NCBI RefSeq assembly: GCF_001949145.1
Contig: NW_019091484.1
Coordinates: forward strand, 725,320 to 789,319
Direction of reading: 5' to 3'
DNA: 64,000 bases
Origin: Acanthaster planci
Lineage: Eukaryota > Echinodermata > Asteroidea > Valvatida > Acanthasteridae
The notes beneath the pieces are model-generated. The model did no database searches. It saw nothing but the letters and a program-made list of their open reading frames with translations, and was not told the DNA's origin. This document shows, one piece after another, positions 11,501-24,610 of the stretch. A program made the translations under genes and the position numbers. The stretch's first letter is position 1, and the number at the start of each line of letters is the position of its first letter.

Positions 11501-14500
11501 TTTTGGACAAATATACAATAAAAAAATTACACCCACTTGGTTGATTTAATTTTTCATGGTTGAATTTGCCTGTTGTACCAATCTCGTCCTGTTTAGGGTT
11601 GTCAGGTGGGCCTAAATGAACTAGCTACACGAGAAACGCAGTTGGTGATTGCTCATGTAATATACCATGAGAAGCTGTCGGGCATGCAAGGAGGAAATCA
11701 GCGTGAGAGAACAGCGTGCGAGGTCGCAGGGCCACGGTGCGGTCACGGCTGTTGTATGGGAAATAGGCAAAATTATCGGAATAGTTCATGGGACGTCTGT
11801 TGTGTGTGGAACAGATAACATCTCATTTTTTTCTGTCACGTATCTTAATCTATGACAAAGAGCAACGTCATGTATGTGTGACACCTTGAGTTTTAATTCC
11901 ACATCCAAATTAAAAGCTAGGTATAGACAAAATAATCTTTGTCATATAAGTCTCGTCACCGTGGCCTTCGTCATCGTTGTAGGCCTACGGCCACCATCAC
12001 CACCGTCACTACCGATGTCACCAATGTCGCCATACAATCACATTCATATAGTCGACTCAAACTGTCGTTGACCTTTACAGTTTATTCCTTCTTTTTTTTT
12101 CCTATCAAGGAAATTTCTTCCGCACACTCCTGATGCCCCTATGATGACATAAAATAAATCGATAAGCCCGACCCTCTTATTTCCTTCAAAATCTACAATA
12201 GAGTTTGGATAATTTTGCAGATCTAAGGAATAGGCCTACAGAGAGCATGTGAGCACCTTGAAAGTTGACGCTTGGGGAGTGACTGCTATTAGGGTCTTGC
12301 TCAATGTAGGGTTGGTTCGAGAATTCAAAGAGATTCATGGGAAAAAGGCTTTGGAGTTTTGGTTTATTAAACCAGTTTTTCCTCATGACTTACACGAGGC
12401 ACAGTGGTACAAAATCTTGATGCCGCCACGGCCTAAATTACTTCCACATTTTTACGATGTGCCTCCTATCGCTCTTGAACCTGTTTTTCCTCCCGATTTG
12501 CCCAAAATAGGAACGGCACCCTGCTAGTTGAACTTTGTGAACTTTTCCCGTTCTTGATCGACATGAAGTAGTTATTTGATGGAGTACATGAGTACCCATT
12601 TACTTGTCTAAAGAAATTCATACAAGTGAAATTTGATACTCAAATACTGCAGTGTATACTTCATCACTTCAGTTTTACAGCGTATATCGTGCATGCATTA
12701 ATATTCTTATACATGTGCATGTACGAAGCCATTTTGAAATGGTAGACTTTTCATATCAATTAAAAGTTAAAAGGTTTCAAATTGAATGGATGTAAGTCAA
12801 TACTTTTTGTAGTATACATTATGTTTCGTATAGAGATAGTAACACCATGGGGTCTGGGGGCACAAAGGCCAACTACCTTAATTTTCCCTGGAAAATTTTA
12901 GAAAATATTTTTGAAAAGTAGAAAGGGAAAAATGAAATAAAACAAAAAAGGGATGAAAGGGAATAAAAATTCCCCCCCCCACAACCGCTACTGATACGTT
13001 GTCAATCTGCCGCTGCCCAGAAAGAGCTGTAGCCTTTGCCCGTACTGGCATCGCCCATAAATATGTACAGATTTTACCATTTTTTTCCAGGGATGTGATA
13101 TCCTGGATATAACTATCTGCCAAAAATATAATGCTGTTTGCATTTACCAATTCCCACAGATATCAGCAAGAAGATGAAGCTGCGGGACGTGACGGAAACC
13201 CAACTGAGAAGGCAGGGGAACCACATGGATTTGACGAAGTGGAGTAAGTCTTTACGCAATTTCCTGGGAAAATTAATCCAGGTTTTGTTTTAATTTGTAC
13301 ATTCACCCTTTGATGCCAGCATTTAGGTATTTTACGTCGCGGATTTGTATCTTTTGTTATCAGAACCTTTTATACAACTGCTACAACTTTTATTTTCATT
13401 TGCCTTTTTCTACAGTTTAAGTATATCGGCACACCATGGAAAGACAAAATATGACGTGTAAGTTTCTGTCTAAAATTTTGTTTTCTCTAGCACTATTCTG
13501 AATTTTTTCTACGGTTATATGCTGTTTCAGTAATAAAACTTTAGACTGTCACATATCGCAACGAGTATGCCAATTTTGAGGTGAACAAACAAGCCAACAA
13601 TGTCTCTATGCCGCTTGGGATATTTTGTAAAAAATGCTGGATATGATTTTCATCAAGGGCCCACCTCAAGGCTACGTGATACAGGTTCAGGTGTCGAATT
13701 ATAGATCAAACGGTCATCATGCCTTCAATTGCTCCGATATAATAAAAATCGTCGCATGTGGGGATTCCTGATAATGTCACCTTTCGACAGACACTAATAT
13801 CAACAATTTCGGCACACAGCTTAGGGAGATAATTTAGAAATTGAGGCTGTGTCCATTATACCGAAATTTCAAATAGTTTTGCAAGTGACTTTCTATAACA
13901 TAAAAGCACAGTTACACTAACTACGTTCCGAACAGCAAGGACTAGAGTGTAACCCATTCTGTGATTGGACATGAAATGACCGTCATTTGTTGTTATCGAA
14001 TTGCCTCTAAATGTACCGACCCCCCGTAGTCGGGCTCTGAATCTATTTCTACTCGTTTTTGTTTCCTCCTTTCCCCAGGGAAGCCGCACGGAAAAGGAAG
14101 AACCCCGGGGGTAGGACAAAGGACGAGCGCTCCGTCCCTTCCTACTGGTTCCTCCTCATGGTTGTCCTCCTGGGTGTGGGATTCTTTGTCGCCCTAGGTT
14201 TGGGTCTGGGGTTGGGTCACCCCGATCCAAAATTAAATCCTTACCAATTCTATAATGGTGCTGTGGCATCCGATCGCCTACTCTGCTCTGAAGTTGGAAG
14301 GTAAGGAAATCTTACTATACGTGTGTATTTCTGTATTTGTCTGGATTTTGAAATCTTGAAGTGTGTTTTCATGCGTATATATATCACATTGCATGTTGAC
14401 TGTTTTTCAGTTTAAAAGATGAAACAAAAGTGCGCCTGTGACTACTTTGAAGCATTGTGACATGTAACTGAGTTCTGTGTTACATCATAATACTCAGTGC

Positions 14501-17500
14501 TGTAGTTAAGTCCATCACAAATCCTTTCGCAAGTCCAGTGACAAGTCCTTTCACATGACCAGTCATACGTAACAGAGCGAGCAGAGACAAATGAATGCGT
14601 TTGTTCCATTTTATCTGGCCCGTTTTCCTTTATACATGTAGTTTGTTTCTTGATTTATGTTCATAAAGCCGTATCCTCTTCGAGTGATCCCTGTTCACCA
14701 CTTCCCACGTTATATCGCGTTATTGGGGCGTGATCCCTGGCCATATGATGTTTCAGGTTTAATGGCTTCTGGCTAGCGCCTCCTGAACAAAGATACTGAC
14801 AAATGATAAGAGCAACCAGCAATGGGTCTGGATAGCTCAGTTGGTAGAGCACCGGTACGGTATTTCGGAGGTCGTAGGTTCAAATCCCGCTCCAGTCAAA
14901 TTTTTTGTTCATCTTTATGACCATTTTATTTAAATAGGCCTACACTGTAACTTGACTGAAGACTGAATGACTTGTGAGGGACTGTCAGGGACTTATGCAC
15001 TGCTCCTCGTTCCTCATGACATAAATTATTTCGTGTGCTCATCAAAGGATGCCACACTTCGTTGACATTTTAACGATTCTGAATACAATAAAACGCCAAA
15101 ACCTTCCGAAGACCATCGTACATTGGCTCATTTTGCAGCTTGTATGTTGTGTAAAATATCTCTGAAATCAAAATAATTTGTAATCGTGAAAGCAAAAGCA
15201 GATAAGTTGGTGCCTCGGTTTAATAAGATGTCAAACCACATTGCTCTTTTTTCTTTGACTCATTCTGTGCGCATGCGCACACCTCAGGGATTTAATGAAA
15301 AACGGCGGCAACGCCTTAGACGCTGCCATAGGAACAGCCTTTTGTGTAGGCGTGCTAAACCTTCACGTTGGTGGTGTGGGAGGAGGCGGCTACCTGACTT
15401 TCTACAATAAGAGTAGCGTGAACGTGGAGAACGGAGTCACGACCGTGGCCATCAATGGACACGCGGTGGCGCCTGCCGGGGCCAGCGAGGACATGTTCAC
15501 TGACCGCGAAGGCGAAGCTACTCAAGGTAATGTCCACCAAACGCGCATTACCAGGGCAGCATATTGTAGGTCAAAATATCTTAAGCCTTCGCTTCAAACC
15601 TTTTTTGTTAAGTCAATTATTCTGATGATATTTTTATTTAATCTTTGTTCCCACGATTTATGGATGTGCGAAAATATGGGAGTTGATGTCAAAATGTTGA
15701 CTCTTTAAGTTTATGATTAAGGCTGGGGTCTGTTTGTATTTCCGTAAAGTAGGGAGACCTTGGCACCACTCCCTATTAATTGTGACATTTTTTGTAAAAT
15801 TTGGAATTTTTAAAAAATCATTTACTACTACTTTTTGTTCACACTGATAGATATTACTCAATATGATGTACCAAACTTGTAATAATGTGTGCTGCTATAC
15901 CCCTGGAAGGAATCTTGTTCTTCACAGTAATTATACCAGTTCGTTAGAACATACGATCATTTTGTTGTGTCTTGGACCTATTTGATTAATTCCGACTTGG
16001 CCAAAGTTGCACCAATACGCAGAACAACCTTGGCAGTACACAAGGACACTCAAAAAACTGATCTTAAGGCTGGAATTGCAAAAGAAAAAATCATCAAAGT
16101 GTTAAAAACCGCACCAAGCCATCAAAACACTAAATAAAAACACGGGCTGTCCCCAGAATGGGTGAATGCATCTGTAGATATTGAGGCTTAACCTGACGAC
16201 AATCAAAGTGTGGCAGCCGACATGAAGATTACAGCACAGAGGAGAGAGGGCTATTAACGATATCATTGAATTTATAAGTGTGCTTAGTACAGTATTTGTC
16301 AATCAGCATGAATGATGTTATCTCTCAGGTGGCATGGCTATAGCGATTCCAGGCGAAGTGGCCGGTCTCTACCAAGCGCACAAAACATACGGCGGGGCGC
16401 TGTCGTGGGCAAGCCTTGTGGAGCCCTCCATCCGACTGGCGAAGAGAGGGTTTTCGATCGGTGAGGCACTCGCCAATGCCATTGCAGCAAACGAGGAGGC
16501 CATTCTTGCAGATCCAGGATTGCGGTAATTAAATCCATCTGAATTTTCACTCAAAAACGTCCAGTCCCTAGTTTAAATTTTCGAGATTCAGAGAATGTGT
16601 AGAGCAAAATTGCGTTGTAAGAAACAAAAGCTATACATGGCAACAGTGTATCTGCCAGAGGAATACGAAATTTGAGGGGCCAGGTTACTTGGGAAATGGA
16701 TAGCATTATCGTGTCGAGTGGAAAGTTGAAACAAGGTATTTCACGTTTTGTGCTGCTACCGACGAAAATTTTTAACACTTTCAGAGTTTACACAAGCCCC
16801 ATGAAACTTACCCGGAATTCTCTGTGCTAATTTCTTGCAGTGAAATACTGATGGATGGTGATGGACTTAAGCAGCGCGGGGAGGAAGTTGTCTTGCCCAA
16901 ATTGGCGGCAACTCTTGAGACCATCGCTGCGTCAGGAGCCGATGGATTTTATAAAGGAGAGTTGGCACAGAAGATTGTGGACGATGTGAACGATACAGGT
17001 GAGCCGCTTCGGGCATGCTTCCTCATACATCCCTCGCAAGTTGCCAGCGCATCTTCTAAAATGTGATGTCTATTTTGTCAGTACATTATATAGCGAGAGT
17101 GTCCAGCTCAATTAAATTTTGATGAGTAGTTTTCACGTAGTCCTGATGGTCAAGAAGGTCACTGATTATATCGAAGTGCTAGAAGACTACTGCATCAGCG
17201 TGTTATGTTCTCATTGTCAAACTTTTCCATGCAATCTTAGGAGGCAATATCACTTTGGAGGACTTGAAAACCTACAGCGCACACATTTCGCAAACGGTGT
17301 CGGTGGAGCTTGGTGGCGGGGAACTGTATGCTGCAAGGGGTATAACAGCCTATGCCCCGCCTCCACCGTCCAGTGGCATTTTGACAAATTACATCCTGAA
17401 TATTCTGGAAGGTAAGATGATCATGATTCTGTGTGGGGATGGTTATTACATCTTGGAATGGTGGTAGTTTGTTTTTGGTATATAACACCGGCACATTTTT

Positions 17501-20500
17501 CGTTGTTGAAATCTTGTTTCTTGAACTCCATTTTTTCCTCAAAAACACCCTGGTGTCATGCATACTTGTTGTTAAAAAGAAGTAAGATGAGTAGCCACGT
17601 GGCCCTTGCCATATTCCCCTTTAAACTCCACTGTATTTGCGTTTTTCCAAAGGCTACGACTTATACTGGGGAAGCACAGCGAACACGGAAAATGAAGTAG
17701 AGACTTACCACCGTATGTTGGAGGCGTACAAATTCGCCCTGGCTGACCGAAGTCGGCTTGGTGATCCAGAATTTGAGGAAAGCGTGAAGGAGGTAGAAAA
17801 TAATGAAGAACATTAATTTCTCACGTCCAGAAGGGAGATAAATATAAAAACTTTTGGCTGATATATGTGTTAACTGCAGTAATGATAAAATACAGTCATG
17901 GTGTTTTTAGAACATTGAAGTCATTTTAAGAACCTCCCTTGACTGACATTCTAATTTTTGATTAAATTAAAAATGTTTTAATAAAAAGAAAATGTTGTGT
18001 TTTTATCCACTTCAAAATGTCTCTCATTATTTCCATTTGGATCCAGGTCACGGATGAATTGGTGAAAACTTCGACGGCTACCGCTACCAGGGAGAAGATC
18101 CAGGACAAAGCTTTAAAATTCCCAGAATACGGGAGCAAGTACGCGCCCAAAATGGACGCCGCTGGTGGTGCCACTCACATCTCGGTCAAGGACAAGGCGG
18201 GGAATGCTGTCTCCTATACCACATCCATCAGTTCCGAGTACGTGCATAATGTCCTGGTTTTGCCATGAGGGTCTGAGATAAAAAGAATTGATTTTGGGTT
18301 AAACATGATGAAAAGCCCGGCAATAATAATAGCTCTATTTATTGGTAACATGATTACCTACTGTACTATTAATAGAAATGTTAAGATTATTGTCATAATG
18401 AGCATTACAAAACAAATGTAAATGGACAAAGCGTTTGGAGATTGGCAGTGAACATCTGAACATCTGCAGTAGGTAGTGGTAATGGAAGAATGGCGCCTTT
18501 CCACATGTCGTTTGGAAGCAATTATGACAGACATGTATTGTTTGTGACAAGATGATCCGCCCAGGTGTATGATTTATAATATGAGGGTAAATTTTGAGGT
18601 ACAGTCGTGTGAACTGTGAAACAATTTGCCTATTCAATCAAATCTGTGGTTATCAAAGCCACAATTAAAAACCGTTTGCTTAAAATTTATACTGCATATT
18701 GCGCTCAGGCGTTTAGACCTACAAGGCAGTGCGAAATGGTTGCAGATGTTTTCAACTGTCATTTGGTGAGAGATATCAAGCTTATGCCGGTAGGTCTTTC
18801 ATTTTCATCTCTTTCTGTTTGGCAGCTTCGGTGCCAAAGTACGCGGTACACGAACCGGGATCATATTCAACGCGGCCATGGGCGATTTCTCGCTGCCGAG
18901 CAGCTCTGCCGTGCACGGGCTGCAGCCGTCACCTGCCAACTTCATCAAGCCGGGCAAGCGACCCCTGACGTCCATGACGCCCCTTGTCCTCGTTGATAAG
19001 GATGACGAGGTCAAGGCCGTGATTGGGGCGTCTGGTGGGCTGCAGATGATCACGGCTTCTGCCATGGTAAGCGAAATACAACCGCATATGGAAAGTTAAG
19101 AGGTGTTTTAAATTCAATTAAACCTTCACAAATTTCGGATTGTATCCCAACACCAGAGCTTAACTCTGCAATATTCAAAAATTAAGTATTGTCCAAGAGC
19201 TAAAACCTGTTAATTTGCTTATATCAATGGTAAAAAAATTCCCACATTAGAAACGATGTTTCTAAAAAATATATCTCACAGAAACGTCTCATAAAACGAT
19301 CTTAGAAAAAAATATACTTCACTTTTTGAACATATATACTTGATGGCACTATAGGCTTTCGTTATAGTTGCACTTGGCGGTGACAATGTCTTCCTCCATG
19401 CTCCCACGTAGATGGCAGTACAGACTATTTGGTTCGAAGATAATGTTATCGACGCAATGGAGAGAGCCAGATTCCACGCGGATCTCAGCCAAGTCAGCGC
19501 CACCGACTTGGTGGAGTACGGTCACGAAAGTGCACTAGATTCTGTAAGTTCATTTCCACCGTGTTGCTGTATTAGGCCGAGTGGTACCAGAAGAATTTGG
19601 GACTATTTTTGGACTATTCGTTCTAGCTTGTTCCGAATTCCACATACTCTGTATACATGTACATTACAACCATAGAGCTGTACAGTCGAAACTCGTTAAT
19701 AAGAGCACTGTAAATACAAGATTCTGCTCATAACAAGGAACTTTTTAGGTCCCAATCCTTTCTTTTTCCTTTTTCATTGTTTTCATTGATGATAATACCA
19801 GTTTCCTGTTATAACAAGGTAATTTACCAAGTCCGAAGGACCTTTTATTCAACGAGGTTCAGCTGTATATAGCTCTATGATTAAAACAGAAATTTATAAT
19901 TAATCAAAGATTATCGTTATTAGAGTTACAGTGTAGGATCATTCGAAAGGTTCGGTGCTGCGATATTTGATGTGGTGATTAGTGAAACTGTACATTAACT
20001 TTCGTAGGCCCATGCCAAAAGTTCATGATGATATGTATCGATACAGTATAATATACTGTACAGCATGGCTCTGCATCCCTATTTGCCTTAGTATTTCAAT
20101 TCAAAATGCTGCAAATATTGTGATTATATATCAAACCATCGTCCAGCATATTATAGCTAGGTCTACTCCAGGTGTTATAGGTTTAAAGTATCCCAGTAAC
20201 AGGCGCAGTTGTTAGGATTCTGTTCTGAAACACCAGATGAGTATATTTCGTTATTGAATTGAAAGATAAACAGAGCAAGACATCCAGAAGACTGCGGGTC
20301 ACGTCGGGCTGTACGCCCGGGCTGCCTCACGGCAAATCAATCCCCACCCTTTTTCTACTATTTTGGCAAAATCAACTGCTGATCAATTTGTGTTCATCAA
20401 TATTCTATTTCAGACTGTTATCGGCGGCTTGTCAGCACGTGACCAGATAGAAGACAAAAATCTGCCCTTGGTGTCAGCCGTCAATCTCATCATTCAAACG

Positions 20501-20566
20501 AAGAAAAACAGATGGTATACCAACTCGGACAACCGTGCCCCCGGCTCAGGATATGCACTCTATTAA
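8526..20566 (+). CDS. GGT7-like: Gamma-glutamyltransferase family protein, GGT7-like probable pseudoenzyme (13 exons, 671 aa)
   Basis: Exons: 8526-8572, 13160-13243, 13416-13457, 14079-14300, 15288-15526, 16329-16524, 16841-16998, 17241-17411, 17653-17792, 18047-18237, 18826-19066, 19412-19543, 20414-20566. All introns are GT-AG, phases match, and the total is 2016 nt with the stop. The start has a strong Kozak context (gaggccATGg); an in-frame ATG at 8472 is weaker. Architecture: about 79 cytosolic residues, one membrane segment (about 80-103), then a GGT ectodomain, as in type II membrane GGTs. Family motifs include GGNALDAA, IAIPGEV, QPSPANFIKPGK and a C-terminal GYALY. Sequons occur at N172, N327 and N332. 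Active GGTs cleave themselves at a Thr that becomes the nucleophile (human T381). Here GGATH puts Ala475 at that position and Thr476 after it. The human R107, E108 and E420 equivalents are His190, Ala191 and Ala514; D423 is kept (Asp517). The length is close to GGT7 (about 660 aa). Human residue equivalences come from alignment by eye to remembered sequences. Confidence 0.93.
10200..10520 (+). mobile_element. LINE 3'-tail fragment (CR1/Jockey-like) in intron 1 of the GGT-like gene
   Basis: The frame at 10274-10516 contains SRIWNTLSTTLRSAPSLSHF followed by KPLLKQTF. This is the typical C-terminal tail of the reverse transcriptase ORF of CR1/Jockey-type non-LTR retrotransposons (WNxLP...LR...SLxxFKxxLK). 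It ends in AT-rich sequence. No RT catalytic core is present, so this is a 5'-truncated copy. Confidence 0.6.
14824..14935 (+). mobile_element. tRNA-derived SINE in intron 4 of the GGT-like gene
   Basis: An A-box-like TAGCTCAGTTGGTAGAGC and B box GGTTCAAATCC sit at tRNA-like spacing. A tail follows containing TTTGTTCATCTTTATGACCA. The acceptor and anticodon stems pair imperfectly. The same B box plus tail recurs at 33325-33400, which marks this as a dispersed SINE rather than a tRNA gene. Confidence 0.7.
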
Positions 20567-22480
20567 CTCTCTGCAGATGATGTGTTCACATACAAACCCC
20601 ATTTTCTGCCCAGGTGATAAATATTGAAATATCATTTTAATGAAAGATAATAATACTTTTTTTACAACACCATACTGTCAAATTTTATTTCAAGCCAATT
20701 TTGAGAGTCAATGTCGTACTTACGTGGATCTTTTTTATAATTTGCTTTCATCACAAAAGTATATATTTATGATTACACGTATGTGCCGAACAGAACAAAG
20801 TATAAACATTATTTCTGTCTTTGATAGAGTTTGTGCTTGCTTTTATGCAGAAAGAGCACGTCAGCACGACACCTCCCCCTGTTTTGGTTTGTTTAATTTT
20901 CTTCGACTGACCGTCCTCACTTTTACAATTTTGTTTCTTATGTTTTAGTTGGGACGATCAGTTCTGTATTTTGTAGCATTGTGATAAGCATAAAAAACCA
21001 GGGCTTTCGGGTGACGACGCAGTAAAATAAATCCTGAAGGATCCTTGGCGAGGGCGGGGAGGAAGCCACACCCAATAAAACTCCTCCGAAGATTGTTTTG
21101 ATGTCATAAAACAGTTTAGCACTGGCGTATAACCGGTGACTTGGAGGGAGGGCTGAAATCAAACGAACTGTGGTTTCCAATGTCTTCATATGTTGATTCA
21201 TGTCCAATGGGGCCACCCGAGGAGCACAGACATCCATGGGAATCCCCCTTCCATCCCACGTAGTTACGCCTCCGCGGTTTAGCAATAAATGTAGCGTTAT
21301 TGTGTACATCAAGAGCTTCCGCAGAAGTGGAAAACAAAATTTGTATCGATTGCACATTTGTGATTGAAAACATCGCTGTTCCCCGAGCTTGATTCAGTCT
21401 CGGATTTCTTTTATTGTAGGAGACGATCTCGCCAAATCAAGTACACGCGTAGCCGGGTTGATCATGTTTGTTGGCCTTTTGCGAAAAGATCGCGAAATCC
21501 ATTCATTTGACAGCACAAATATTATTCTGCACAGTTTTCACGAAACTGCTTGCTTTTATGGACCACGTGGCATTGTATTTATTCAAAACTTACAGAGTGC
21601 CAATTTGAATATTTTGTTACCTATGTTTCCCCATTTTAATGCTACCGATTGTTTCGGGTATCTTATGTGAAATTTGCGATCACTTGTAAAAAAGTTTATT
21701 CTAGGTTTAAATGTTCATGTACATGTGTACATTATTTTAATTTTTAAACTAAATTGAGTTTGATATGTGACAAAAACACTGTGTATTTTATGGAGTAATA
21801 AATTATGTGGTTGGTTTATTATACATGTATACATGTATTTTTTGGTGCACCATGTTGCACTATTAATGTCTAATTCTCTTTCAGCTAATTTGGCGTTTCA
21901 ACGAGGCAAGGTCATTCGGGATAAAAACATGACATCTCATCCAGTTGACTGAGTCAGAGCTGTATCCATATATAGAGAGAGTTCCGCCAACTTCAGACAT
22001 TGGTACCTAAATAGCTGTTCATTAATGCGTGGTAACTATCTATGTTCACTGACGAATAATCCACCGGTTTTTGGTTCCAGTTTGATTTGAGATACTCCTG
22101 TCGCAACTCCAGTGGTGTAAATTTGTGCCGAAAATTTGGGGGATGACTTGCCCGGCCAAGAAAATTTCTAAAACCCGGGGGGGGGATGGCGACACCATAT
22201 GAATCTATATAGGCTTGAGGTCAGTGTTCAAGATATCATCTGTAATATGTATTCAAAATAACATATTTATGATTTTTGAAATTGTTTTCCGATTTTTTAG
22301 TGGTACTGAATGCATTTTGATAGTTGGAAATTCGAAACATTCTTGTCAATCCGCTATAATTTTTTGCTCACCACAAAATGTGAGTGTGTGGGGGGGGGAA
22401 TGATTCAATAGACCCCATCCCCTCCTCAAAAAGGGGGGTATATACCCCATCCCCTGGGATTTACTCCCATGCAAAACTCT
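20567..22480. other. 3' flank of the GGT-like gene, no gene recognised
   Basis: AT-rich sequence with a few open frames of under 140 codons that resemble nothing I know. It probably includes the 3' UTR of the GGT-like gene in its first part. G-runs occur near 22178 and 22390. Confidence 0.4.
21026..21031 (+). other. Possible polyadenylation signal of the GGT-like gene
   Basis: This is the first exact AATAAA downstream of the GGT-like stop codon, 460 bp after it. I see no second element that confirms it, and variant signals closer to the stop could be used instead. Confidence 0.25.
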
Positions 22481-22484
22481 CTAT

Positions 22485-23060
22485 AAACAGTTTTTCTCTA
22501 TTTGAGCATCATAAGTCTGAAAATTGCCCAAATCCGGAGATAGTGAGTGGTGTAAAGAAAAAATATTACTTATTACATCTACTTATAGGTTGCTGCCACA
22601 TGACACTGACGTCGTACATCAACCCTCCTCCCCTATTTTTTTGCTTGAAAATATTTATATCAGTATATGTAACGATCTTCAATACAAGTTATTTCGTGCT
22701 CAAAGTACCTAAAAAATCACTGACAACTTCGAAAACTCAGAAGTCTAAAACGATGACAAAGTAAATTAAACAACGTTAACGGTTGCTTCAGACAAAATTA
22801 AGCTTAAGATTTCTGGACATCATAAGCCTGTCATCTACAAAGTGTGTTGCCCGTATACTTTTCCAAAAATTCCTCGCTTCAACACTGGGCCGGGCTAGCT
22901 GGACATCCTCCGGAACACCAGTTTTAGTACAAAACTTTTCAAATACCACAAAACGCTAACGGGCTTGCCTCATCCTGAGGCTAATGTCGGTACATATAAA
23001 AAGTACTCAGAAATGTGCCAGTTAAAATATCAATAAGAACCCTGTAACATTTGTTACAGT
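22485..23060 (+). repeat. Dispersed repeat family, copy A
   Basis: Two blocks recur elsewhere in the window. Block 1 (about 22495-22620) includes TTTGAGCATCATAAGTCTGA and AAATCCGGAGATAG. Block 2 (about 22740-23020) includes CAACGTTAACGGTTGCTTC and GCTAATGTCGGTACATATAA. Block 1 recurs at 23525-23620 in the same direction. Both blocks recur inverted at 54120-54665, and block 1 alone inverted at 56690-56850. I see no coding capacity and cannot assign a class. Confidence 0.7.
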
Positions 23061-23524
23061 CTTGGATATACGTCATTTTAACTGAGCGTATTTTGTGTGT
23101 GTGCATGTTTTTGGTAAATAAAGTGTTTTGTTTTAACTATATGTATTTTTTTTATATTCTTAACAGTGCCAATAGAAATTAAATTTCTGTAGGCCTATTT
23201 TTATGATGCGGACAAAAATTTCTAATCTGATGTCAATAAACTTACACTGGAATGGACTTCTGCACACGGAGTCTTGCTTGTACCGTTGAAAAGGGGGACG
23301 TACGAAAATGGGTCGACGGGTTGCGTTCTATTTATATTCAGCTCATTAAATCGTTCCTATCCTAAGAATTCTGAGTAGAACAAGGCACTCAGCAGACGTT
23401 ACTCCTGTCAATCTGAGTGGCCTAGCACAGCTGAATTATTCTCAAAACGGCGGCATGAAATGATACTGCTTCCTATTTCTCGAATGCTATTTTTGTTTAC
23501 ACTTATCTGGGACACTCCCCGCGC

Positions 23525-23620
23525 AAAGTATGGTCTCTTTATTTGAGCATAATGAGTCTGAACATTGTCCAAATCCGGAAATTGTTTATTACTTCCATTT
23601 AGTTTGCTGCCACATACCAA
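23525..23620 (+). repeat. Dispersed repeat family, copy B (block 1 only)
   Basis: This carries the block 1 sequence of copy A (TTTGAGCATAATGAGTCTGA, then AAATCCGGAAATTG and TTTGCTGCCACAT) in the same orientation, about 1 kb downstream of it. Together with copy A it suggests an element with block 1 at both ends. Confidence 0.65.
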
Positions 23621-24499
23621 AAAGTTATTCTGATAGGCCTGTCTGCGGGTGCACCTACGTAACTATATAGGCCAGAAATATGTCCGCCGAGCTCATTAAT
23701 AAAAGTTATAAACTCAAAAATATTCTATATTTGAGGGTTCTGAGAGCCACGGAACTGGGGAATTGAAGAAATATGACGCTGAACCTCTCGGTCGAACTCA
23801 GGTCTTTCAATTCTGAGCACTTTGGATGAAGTCGGTCAAAAAGTGGCACTTTTTCGTTTGGACGGTGAGAGGGATGCATTTCCAAAATAGCTACTTTTCC
23901 GGGCAGTGAAATTTCCTTCATTTTAGAGTTGGTCTGCTTTGGGTGAGAATTTCTCAAAACTTTATCGGTCAACCCACAAAAAAATTGAAAGGAAAATGAA
24001 AGAGGACATGTGGAACATCATTCGTCTGTACAGCCTGAACACTTGTGAGAGTTGTATTTTGAAAACATTTGTGAAGTATGGGGATTTATCACTCACTGCT
24101 CTCCATGGGAATTTACTTGCTGCGGTGCACCCCTGTGAAATGAGGCCGAAGTTGCGCGTGCGTATAACCCCAACTGACCTCTGCTTTTTGTGCGTGCGTT
24201 GTTGCCATGACTTACCAAACTGGCTTGGGTGTGACTGACTGTCGGACGGTTCCATAGTCCGAATGGTCGATAGTTCGAACGCACAAAAGTCTCATAACTG
24301 AGGTATAGGGTTCGTAAACCCGAACATTTGGTGCGATAGTGCGGAGGTTTGTTTGTCCGGTGGTTATTTGTTAATTTAGGATAAAGTTTAATTTAGGATA
24401 AAGTTTAAAATATTAAAAAAGATTTTACGTGGAATATCTAAGTTAATCCATGTTCGACCACAGTCTCGTTACAGTCTGCGTAGCTAAGATAATGGTGTC

Positions 24500-24610
24500 C
24501 TCCTTTCCTATCCCTCAGTTCATAGCAGGATAACAACCGGGGATCATGCCTTTGAATTTACTGCAACTACATTGTGGAATAGTCTGTCTTACCATAGAGC
24601 TTGTAGCTCT
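24500..24610 (+). mobile_element. LINE 3'-tail fragment
   Basis: A short translated stretch, DHAFEFTATTLWNSLSYHRA (ending near 24604), matches the conserved C-terminal motif of CR1/Jockey-type reverse transcriptases (...FxVxAPxLWNSLP). Nothing further of the element is recognisable. The 19-bp unit ACTGAGTGTTGAAAGCACA occurs about twice just downstream (about 24669-24706). Confidence 0.45.

Noticed and set aside
12249-12527. 92-codon plus-strand open frame in intron 1 of the GGT-like gene
   Set aside because: It begins with GTG, has no splice or initiation context, resembles no family, and lies in the middle of a well-supported intron.
14824-14900. tRNA gene with a GGT-like anticodon
   Set aside because: The acceptor and anticodon stems mispair, and the 3' tail recurs with the B box at 33325, which marks a SINE.
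24236-24360. Cluster of short TTCGAA/CCGAA-like motifs (GGTTCCATAGTCCGAATG and following)
   Set aside because: It looks like a degenerate short repeat, but I could not define a unit or a second copy.
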